Source: Methanobacterium sp. (GTDB lineage Archaea; Methanobacteriota; Methanobacteria; Methanobacteriales; Methanobacteriaceae). From it: a stretch of DNA of 5,476 bases. The stretch spans positions 1 through 5,476 of the forward strand of contig PLTK01000193.1 of the NCBI GenBank assembly GCA_003164415.1, given 5' to 3'. Positions 1-3,753 of this stretch are shown here, in pieces. Position 1 is the first letter of the stretch, and each line of letters begins with the position of its first letter. The notes under the pieces are model-generated. The model did no database searches. It worked only from the letters and a program-made list of their open reading frames with translations, and was not told the DNA's origin. A program made the position numbers and the translations under genes.

Positions 1-4
1 AAAG

Positions 5-1159
5 CTATCCAAAACATAAAAAATCCAAGACCCTAAATCCATTATTCAATTTTTCCAGTACTGTAGGATTATTTAAAATTTCATCAATATATTCCTTAGC
101 TTTTTCCATCTCTTTTAGTTTCTTATCCATTAGTTCTAATCTTTCCTCAGTAATTACTTTAACTTCTATTTCTTCAAATAAATATAGATGAGGCATGTAT
201 TTAAAATATTCTTCTCTAAGTCTATTTAATGGTGTGTAGAAGTATGCTCTAGTTAGTGGGTCTTTCCTATGGCCAATTAATTCACGAATGTAATGATGCG
301 GCATGCCTTGTCCTTCAAGTGTATTTGTAAAATATTTACGAAAAGAATGGCTATGAAGAAAGATTTGTTTGCCAATAAGAGGCCATCCACATTTCCTATT
401 GAGTTTTCGTAAATAATCTTGAAAAACATCTTCTCTCATTTTGTTACCTGTATTACCTCTAAACAGAGAATCATTGGGACCTTTAGGTGTATGTTGTTCC
501 AAATACATGAAAAGGCGTTGGGTAGTTTCAGGAGTTGTGAAAGTGTAATGCGCTGTTGTACTTTTTTGTCGACGTATATGCCATGTTTGAATGTCATTTT
601 CGTCCCAAGAATTACTTAAAGCTTCAATATCCATGGAATTTTCAAATTCTTTTGGTGGAATTTTTAATGATAATAAAAAATCAGAAAAATTTAAATTCAT
701 AACATCTACTAATGTTATCCCTGTAGTGGCCATAAACATTATAACCGTAGCAAATCTAAGGGATGAATTATTAATCGCTAATTTAATATCTTCCTTAGTT
801 GGAACTTTATATTCTTCGAGATCTGGTGGATTAGAACTATAAGCCCTTTTTGGAATTTGAATCTCAAAATGACTATAAAATCCTCTAACAGTCGATATTA
901 TATCAACAATTTTTCGAGGACTATAATCATTTTCAATAAGATGATCTTGCAAATCTTGGAAATGTATTTTAATTCTACGTTTCCTGAATCTTATGCCATT
1001 ATCTTCATCATCTTCAGCTTCTTCAATGAGCTGTGTTAAAGAAAAGCCAGTTACTTCACAATATATTCTAAGTTTCCGATTATAACTTCGGATTGTTTCA
1101 GGTTTCAGGTTGCGATTCAATACAAATTCCTTGTATAAAGGATCATTTTTTATGTTCAT
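5..1159 (-). CDS. Tyrosine recombinase / phage-type integrase, full length
   Basis: This is a 384-aa site-specific recombinase of the tyrosine (XerC/D, phage integrase) family, expected to cut and rejoin DNA at attachment sites. Residues about 5-105 form the SAM-like core-binding domain (RNLKPETIRSY near residue 16). Residues about 120-325 form the catalytic domain. Visible there are K199 in a beta-hairpin (RRQKST), H271-S-F-R274 (the HxxR box), H297 in LIGH, and Y306 nine residues later, the expected spacing for the nucleophile. The usual TGLR box reads T146-G-I-T149, so the first catalytic Arg is absent. Residues about 330-370 are charged and probably a coiled coil. It is transcribed away from a truncated paralogue at 1311-1700. 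No good ribosome binding site precedes the ATG, so the mRNA may be leaderless. The family assignment is firm. Activity is uncertain because of the missing Arg, although relatives in methanogens may share this variant (recollection, not checked). Confidence 0.93.
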   Translation of the reverse strand: MNIKNDPLYKEFVLNRNLKPETIRSYNRKLRIYCEVTGFSLTQLIEEAEDDEDNGIRFRKRRIKIHFQDLQDHLIENDYSPRKIVDIISTVRGFYSHFEIQIPKRAYSSNPPDLEEYKVPTKEDIKLAINNSSLRFATVIMFMATTGITLVDVMNLNFSDFLLSLKIPPKEFENSMDIEALSNSWDENDIQTWHIRRQKSTTAHYTFTTPETTQRLFMYLEQHTPKGPNDSLFRGNTGNKMREDVFQDYLRKLNRKCGWPLIGKQIFLHSHSFRKYFTNTLEGQGMPHHYIRELIGHRKDPLTRAYFYTPLNRLREEYFKYMPHLYLFEEIEVKVITEERLELMDKKLKEMEKAKEYIDEILNNPTVLEKLNNGFRVLDFLCFG

Positions 1160-1168
1160 GATATCATG
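1157..1168. promoter_or_regulatory. 12-bp palindrome over the integrase start codon
   Basis: CATGATATCATG is a perfect palindrome whose first three bases are the complement of the minus-strand integrase ATG. A repressor bound here, or RNA pairing, could restrain integrase expression. No regulator is identified, and AT-rich palindromes of this length occur by chance, so this is only a candidate operator. The truncated paralogue keeps only half of it (AATCATGA). Confidence 0.25.
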
Positions 1169-1257
1169 TCCAAGTGTTTATTATATCTGAAAATAATGTA
1201 ATAATAATTTATCTAATGTTATTATTTTCAGGGTGAACACGTGGTCAAAAAATCATG
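1157..1257. repeat. Mirror-image 5' flanks of two divergent integrase genes
   Basis: Read outward from a centre near 1209, both sides carry the same elements. An 11-bp ATTATTTTCAG is exact on both sides (right arm 1221-1231; left arm 1187-1197 as CTGAAAATAAT). After a spacer of 8 versus 4 bases comes a 23-base block running from AACAC to TCATGA, with about 5 mismatches by eye. The start ATG of the minus-strand integrase (1157-1159) aligns with the ATG at 1255-1257 on the plus strand. The inverted similarity therefore covers promoter and leader as well as coding sequence, which indicates inverted duplication or two related elements integrated head to head. The region may also act as a shared divergent promoter or operator, which is inference. 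Confidence 0.7.
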
Positions 1258-1283
1258 AGTACAATTCCCACCCGAGGCTTGTC

Positions 1284-1316
1284 TTTATACATGAATTGGG
1301 GGATTTATACATGAAT
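1284..1316 (+). repeat. 13-bp direct repeat before the truncated integrase start
   Basis: TTTATACATGAAT occurs at 1284-1296 and again at 1304-1316, a 20-base period. Each copy contains an ATG. Only the second (1311) is in frame with the integrase fragment and preceded by a GGGGGA ribosome-binding-like run (1298-1303, 7 bases before the ATG). The repeat lies inside roughly 70 bp that the full-length integrase gene lacks, so it looks like a small local duplication that rebuilt the 5' end of this gene. Confidence 0.6.
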
Positions 1317-1700
1317 AAATGTATATCTAAGCCCATACAATCAGATATTACTTTTGACTCATTATACATCGAATACATTCACTACCGTAATCTAAGACCT
1401 GAAACAATAAGGAGCTATACCCGAAAGCTTACAATCTATTCCAACATAACTGGAATGACACTAACACAACTAATAGAAGAAGCCGAATCAGATGAAGATA
1501 TAGGCATCAGGAAAAGACTAAGAAGAATCAAAGGACACCTCATAGATCTACAGGAGCACCTAATTAGCCGTAATTATAGTCCACAAAAAATAGATGACAT
1601 TATTACAACCATCAGAGGATTCTATGCTTATTATGAAATAGATCTACCCAAACGAACTTATCACGCCACTATACCAGACCTACAAAAAGAAGCCATTTAA
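1311..1700 (+). pseudogene. Truncated integrase: core-binding domain only
   Basis: This 129-codon frame aligns with residues 7-115 of the full-length integrase on the opposite strand. I counted about 69 identities in 110 positions, including the shared RNL-PETIRSY, LTQLIEEAE and PDL segments. It stops after PDLQKEAI, just where the catalytic domain should begin, so every catalytic residue (HxxR, His, Tyr) is missing and it cannot recombine DNA alone. The start at 1311 is chosen for the GGGGGA run 7 bases upstream. A GTG at 1233 would extend the frame by 26 codons but has no ribosome binding site and no counterpart in the paralogue. It is most likely a deletion remnant. A retained DNA-binding fragment that competes with the intact integrase is possible but speculative. 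Confidence 0.82.
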
Positions 1701-1722
1701 AATATATGATATTGAAGTTTTT

Positions 1723-2007
1723 ATGGCATCCTCACATCCTAAATTCAAAGAATACACCGAGTACGGTAGTGAAACTGAAGAACCAAAAAGTCTTGGTAAA
1801 TCTGAACTTGCAGATGCAGATGACAGGGAAGCTCAAAATACAATCGAGAATTACGAAGACATCTATAAATCAAACAATCCTGGAAAAGAACCCAAACCGC
1901 AAGATATAATTAACATGGCCGAGACAGATCCGGACCTGTCAGATGTTGAATTGTCCAGGATAAAAGTTCAATTGGCACGTAATATTAAAAAGGTTGGAGT
2001 TGTTTAA
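1723..2007 (+). pseudogene. Acidic 94-codon frame, probable 3' remnant of an unknown gene
   Basis: I do not recognise this protein. It is hydrophilic and acidic (runs such as GSETEEPKS and ADADDREAQN), with no Cys, signal peptide or membrane segment. The last 30 residues (DPDLSDVELSRIKVQLARNIKKV) look helical. The composition is that of a real protein rather than a shadow frame. The frame is open upstream to 1642, overlapping the end of the integrase fragment in another frame, and no ribosome binding site precedes the ATG at 1723. This suggests that a deletion fused the 5' third of an integrase gene to the 3' end of a second gene near 1690, leaving this tail. It could still be a small intact gene. 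It lies 54 bases before the next gene on the same strand. Confidence 0.45.
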
Positions 2008-2011
2008 CTTG

Positions 2012-2051
2012 CATGATTGGAATATGAGAGATATTTTTAGATTCAATCATG
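2012..2051 (+). promoter_or_regulatory. Inverted repeat just upstream of the 103-aa gene
   Basis: CATGATTG at 2012-2019 pairs with CAATCATG at 2044-2051. One bulged G then allows three more pairs (AAT 2021-2023 with ATT 2041-2043), around a loop of about 17 bases. The right arm ends on the first G of the GGTGAT ribosome binding site of the next gene (2051-2056). It could be an RNA hairpin affecting initiation or a dyad operator. Function is unproven. Confidence 0.3.
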
Positions 2052-2061
2052 GTGATTTATA

Positions 2062-2373
2062 ATGATGATTACTAAGGATATCCAAACAACTATTTTTCCT
2101 CATTCTATTATCTTTGACAAAAAAGTCCGTAATGAGAAAGATCTTGAGAAATTTATTATATATTTTCTTAAATATCATGCATCTCATGGGGAGGCAACGA
2201 CTCAGACCATATTTAAAACTTTAAATGATAGCGGATTACTGAATAGTGGTTTCAAATTATCACCTCGAAGAATTGGAAGAGGCGTTTTAAGTGACAGGGT
2301 ATGGTTTAAAGGAAGAAGACATTATGACCATAAAACTCAACAAGAATTAACATTCTGGAGGTATGAATTATGA
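2062..2373 (+). CDS. Hypothetical 103-aa basic protein, possible winged-helix DNA binder
   Basis: The start is supported by GGTGAT (2051-2056), five bases upstream of the ATG and typical of methanogens. A second ATG follows at codon 2. No named family is recognised. Residues about 24-40 (EKDLEKFIIYFLKYH) and 46-60 (TTQTIFKTLNDSGLL) are amphipathic helices. A basic, aromatic hairpin-like tail follows at about 68-101 (SPRRIGRG, WFKGRRHY, FWRY). Helix-helix-basic wing is how small winged-helix DNA-binding domains read, but this is inference from pattern only. It could be a regulator, or the C-terminal domain of a replication protein kept as its own gene. Its TGA overlaps the ATG at 2370 (ATGA), and a GGAGGT at 2357-2362 inside the gene can serve that downstream start. 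It heads a run of overlapping small genes. Confidence 0.65.
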   Translation: MMITKDIQTTIFPHSIIFDKKVRNEKDLEKFIIYFLKYHASHGEATTQTIFKTLNDSGLLNSGFKLSPRRIGRGVLSDRVWFKGRRHYDHKTQQELTFWRYEL

Positions 2374-2473
2374 AAATATATAATAATATATCAACTTTAA
2401 TGTTACAATTATACTCGCGCTTGTAATTATAATGAATTTAAAAGATTTTTCTTTGGGTGGATTTAATGGGTAA
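2370..2473 (+). pseudogene. Small single-span membrane protein, broken by a frameshift
   Basis: An ATG at 2370 overlaps the previous stop (ATGA) and sits 7 bases after a strong GGAGGT (2357-2362). In that frame translation ends after 18 codons at 2424-2426. One frame over, open from 2387 to the TAA at 2471-2473, the sequence encodes a hydrophobic stretch (NVTIILALVIIMNL) and a short tail (KDFSLGGFNG). A single missing base between 2387 and 2423, most likely in the AT-only run near 2387, would join the two into a roughly 34-aa protein with one membrane span. The TAA overlaps the next gene's start (ATGGGTAA), as expected for a genuine member of this gene run. No family is recognised. Alternatives are a sequencing error or a non-functional leader peptide. 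Confidence 0.45.
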
Positions 2474-2600
2474 AATGATACACACAGCTTGCGGGGGAGT
2501 AATGAAAAACCATCAAAATGGCAGTAAATGTGGATATAAATTAACACATAAAGAAATTAACACAGCATATTGCAGTGGTAAATTAGATAAATATGTCTGA
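2466..2600 (+). CDS. Hypothetical 44-aa Cys/His-containing protein
   Basis: The reading frame starts at an ATG preceded by GGGTGG (2455-2460), 5 bases upstream, which fits the ribosome binding sites of the neighbouring genes. The 44-residue product contains three Cys (9, 22, 36) and three His (6, 16, 28) in such segments as HTACGG, SKCGYKL and AYCSGKLDKYV. That pattern suggests a small metal-binding (zinc) fold, although it does not form the usual CxxC pairs, so metal binding is inference. Its start overlaps the stop of the preceding frameshifted membrane peptide, and its stop overlaps the ATG of the following zinc-ribbon gene (ATGTCTGA, 2593-2600). This arrangement implies translational coupling. 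No named family is recognised. Confidence 0.55.
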   Translation: MGKMIHTACGGVMKNHQNGSKCGYKLTHKEINTAYCSGKLDKYV

Positions 2601-2748
2601 AATCGAATCAGAAGGAGTATTCTGTCCACAATGTGGATCTGCCATGAAACAATTTGGACCTAAATCTAGAAAACAGTTAGATGCTTGGAAGATCCTGAAC
2701 ACTATGCAACTGATGAGGGAATTAAGACATTTGTATAGTAATATTTAA
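2593..2748 (+). pseudogene. Zinc-ribbon protein, copy 1, frameshifted after codon 28
   Basis: The ATG at 2593 overlaps the stop of the upstream gene. The product begins like copy 2 at 3461-3628: IESEGVF, then C11-P-Q-C14-G, then AMKQFGPK. After Q28 the frame departs (LDAWKIL...) and ends at 2746-2748. Adding one base near 2677-2680 restores YRCLEDPEHYATD and a stop at 2736-2738, matching copy 2 closely. The restored protein is about 48 aa with Cys11, Cys14 and Cys31 plus His37 as possible zinc ligands. The two copies are about 85% identical at DNA level over roughly 135 bp by eye. This copy keeps the intact CPQCG knuckle but loses the second half of the site. No canonical slippery heptamer lies in frame, so decay or sequencing error is more likely than programmed frameshifting. 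Confidence 0.65.
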
Positions 2749-2754
2749 ATATTA
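2739..2754. terminator. 16-bp AT palindrome between convergent genes
   Basis: TAATATTTAAATATTA is a perfect 16-bp palindrome lying between the end of the zinc-ribbon copy 1 frame and the convergent transglutaminase-like gene, which ends at 2781. Its place suggests a bidirectional termination region. It has no GC stem and only short T runs, and archaeal terminators are mainly T-tracts, so support is weak. Confidence 0.2.
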
Positions 2755-2780
2755 ATGTGTTAAATTATAAAAGTGATGGT

Positions 2781-3251
2781 TCATGGACCCATATAAGGAG
2801 ATTCAATACATATCCCGGTAAAGCCGATCTTTTGTAATTGTTTTAGATATGATTCTTTGGATACTTGATAACTTAATTCATCATTATTGCAGGCATCATA
2901 AATATGTCCATTCCAGTCAACAAATTCGTGGGAGTATTTACCCGAATTGTAGACAACAACTATAATAGAAATATTTTTTGCACCACTTTCTTGAAGGTAT
3001 GATGCAAATAAATCTGATTTAGTTGTACAGTTCATTGATTGTTCATTATAGGGAATATTCCTAATTTCTTGGAATTTTGCATTTACTGAAGTTTCATTAG
3101 GAATTAACATAGTTGAATTTACATTATTATTTATTGGTGAAGCTGTAACTGCAACCTCATCCAAAGAAAGACATAGATTGATCTCAACGATTCCTAGGAA
3201 TATTATTAAAAATAAAATTGTTAAATATTTTTTTTTCTTTAAATGTTTCAT
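2781..3251 (-). CDS. Secreted or membrane-anchored transglutaminase-like cysteine protein
   Basis: The 156-aa product begins with a Lys-rich start and a hydrophobic segment at about 9-30 (LTILFLIIFLGIVEINLCL), a signal peptide or N-terminal anchor. An Asn/Ser/Thr-rich linker follows to about residue 65. The remaining domain carries C75 at the start of a helix (NCTTKSDLFASYL), H108 on a strand (SHEFVDW) and D119 (GHIYDA). The order and spacing fit the Cys-His-Asp triad of transglutaminase-like or papain-like folds. In archaea such proteins may be peptidases or cross-linking enzymes acting outside the membrane; the substrate is unknown. The domain is short for the family, about 90 residues. An upstream GGTGA-type signal lies 14 bases from the ATG, with a closer AGGA at 7 bases. 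The gene converges with the small-gene run and diverges from zinc-ribbon copy 2. Assignment rests on motif pattern only. Confidence 0.6.
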   Translation of the reverse strand: MKHLKKKKYLTILFLIIFLGIVEINLCLSLDEVAVTASPINNNVNSTMLIPNETSVNAKFQEIRNIPYNEQSMNCTTKSDLFASYLQESGAKNISIIVVVYNSGKYSHEFVDWNGHIYDACNNDELSYQVSKESYLKQLQKIGFTGICIESPYMGP

Positions 3252-3306
3252 TACATTTTCCTATTTCACCCTAATTCATTCTATTACTTTATGATCAATC
3301 ACGAAC

Positions 3307-3322
3307 ATTTATAATTTTAAAT
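3307..3322 (-). promoter_or_regulatory. Candidate TATA box for the transglutaminase-like gene
   Basis: On the minus strand this reads ATTTAAAATTATAAAT, preceded by an A-rich run resembling a TFB-recognition element. It lies about 55-70 bases before the ATG, leaving room for transcription to start about 25 bases downstream and a short leader carrying GGTGA. In DNA this AT-rich, chance matches are frequent. The rest of the 3252-3460 gap shows no other convincing structure. Confidence 0.3.
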
Positions 3323-3460
3323 TTTTTTAGTGAAAAACATCACAAAAAGTATTAACTTAATTAATAATTTCCATGTATAATCCCATTTTATGTAATGAAA
3401 TCTGGTGTAAATTTGTTACTAAAAAAATATTTTACTTTATAGTTGTATGGAGGATATTTA

Positions 3461-3628
3461 ATGACTAAAATAAAAATAGAATCAGAAGGAGTATTCCGTC
3501 CACAATGTGGATTTGCAATGAAACAATTTGGACCTAAAAAAAATAAACAATATAGATGTCTGGAAGATCCTGAACATTATGCAACTGATAATAAAATTAA
3601 GACAATTCGAAGGGTTATATTAGATTAA
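3461..3628 (+). CDS. Zinc-ribbon-like small protein, copy 2, first Cys replaced
   Basis: The 55-aa product starts at the ATG preceded by GGAGG (3449-3453) with a 7-base gap; a TTG at 3443 lies upstream of that site and is unlikely. It matches copy 1 (2593-2748) across IESEGVF, PQCG, AMKQFGPK and then the region lost there by frameshift, YRCLEDPEHYATD. Potential zinc ligands are C16, C33 and H39. The position matching the first Cys of the CPQCG knuckle is R13, a TGT-to-CGT change, so the metal site is probably crippled. The basic tail (KIKTIRRVILD) differs from copy 1. It stands alone between divergent and downstream genes. Family and role are unknown; small zinc ribbons often bind nucleic acid or protein, which is only a general expectation here. 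Confidence 0.65.
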   Translation: MTKIKIESEGVFRPQCGFAMKQFGPKKNKQYRCLEDPEHYATDNKIKTIRRVILD

Positions 3629-3753
3629 CTATTTTTAATTTTATGTATCAGAAATTTCTATTGTGCTATTCATCCCATATTGTGACCAGTGTTATAATGG
3701 AGGTGTGAATATAGACAATTTTATGATAACTAAAAGAAGGAGGTGAAAAAGCA
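3629..3753 (+). promoter_or_regulatory. Leader region of the adhesin-like gene with strong ribosome binding site
   Basis: GGAGGTGA at 3739-3746 is complementary to the archaeal 16S rRNA 3' end and lies 7 bases from the ATG at 3754, fixing that start. A second GGAGGTG at 3699-3705 has no start codon at a suitable distance. A short frame, ATG 3723 to TGA 3744-3746 (MITKRRR), ends inside the main ribosome binding site. A T-rich run at about 3631-3644 may end transcription of the zinc-ribbon gene. No clear TATA box can be chosen. Confidence 0.5.

Noticed and set aside
419..1039. Three plus-strand open frames (419-619, 591-842, 857-1039) opposite the integrase
   Set aside because: They lie wholly inside the well-supported integrase gene on the other strand, overlap one another or lack protein-like composition, and have no convincing ribosome binding sites.
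1233..1310. GTG start giving a 26-residue N-terminal extension of the truncated integrase
   Set aside because: No ribosome binding site precedes it. The GTG lies in the mirrored promoter region, and the intact paralogue has no corresponding residues.
1706..1909. 67-codon plus-strand frame overlapping 1723-2007
   Set aside because: Its product is Lys/Asn/Ile-rich with low-complexity AT-codon character, whereas the overlapping frame is acidic and protein-like.
2660..2690. Programmed -1 frameshift in zinc-ribbon copy 1
   Set aside because: No in-frame X XXY YYZ slippery heptamer or clear downstream stem is visible, and the neighbouring membrane gene is also frameshifted, so decay or sequence error is simpler.
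3443..3460. TTG start adding six residues to zinc-ribbon copy 2
   Set aside because: The extension would translate through the GGAGG ribosome binding site that properly serves the ATG at 3461.
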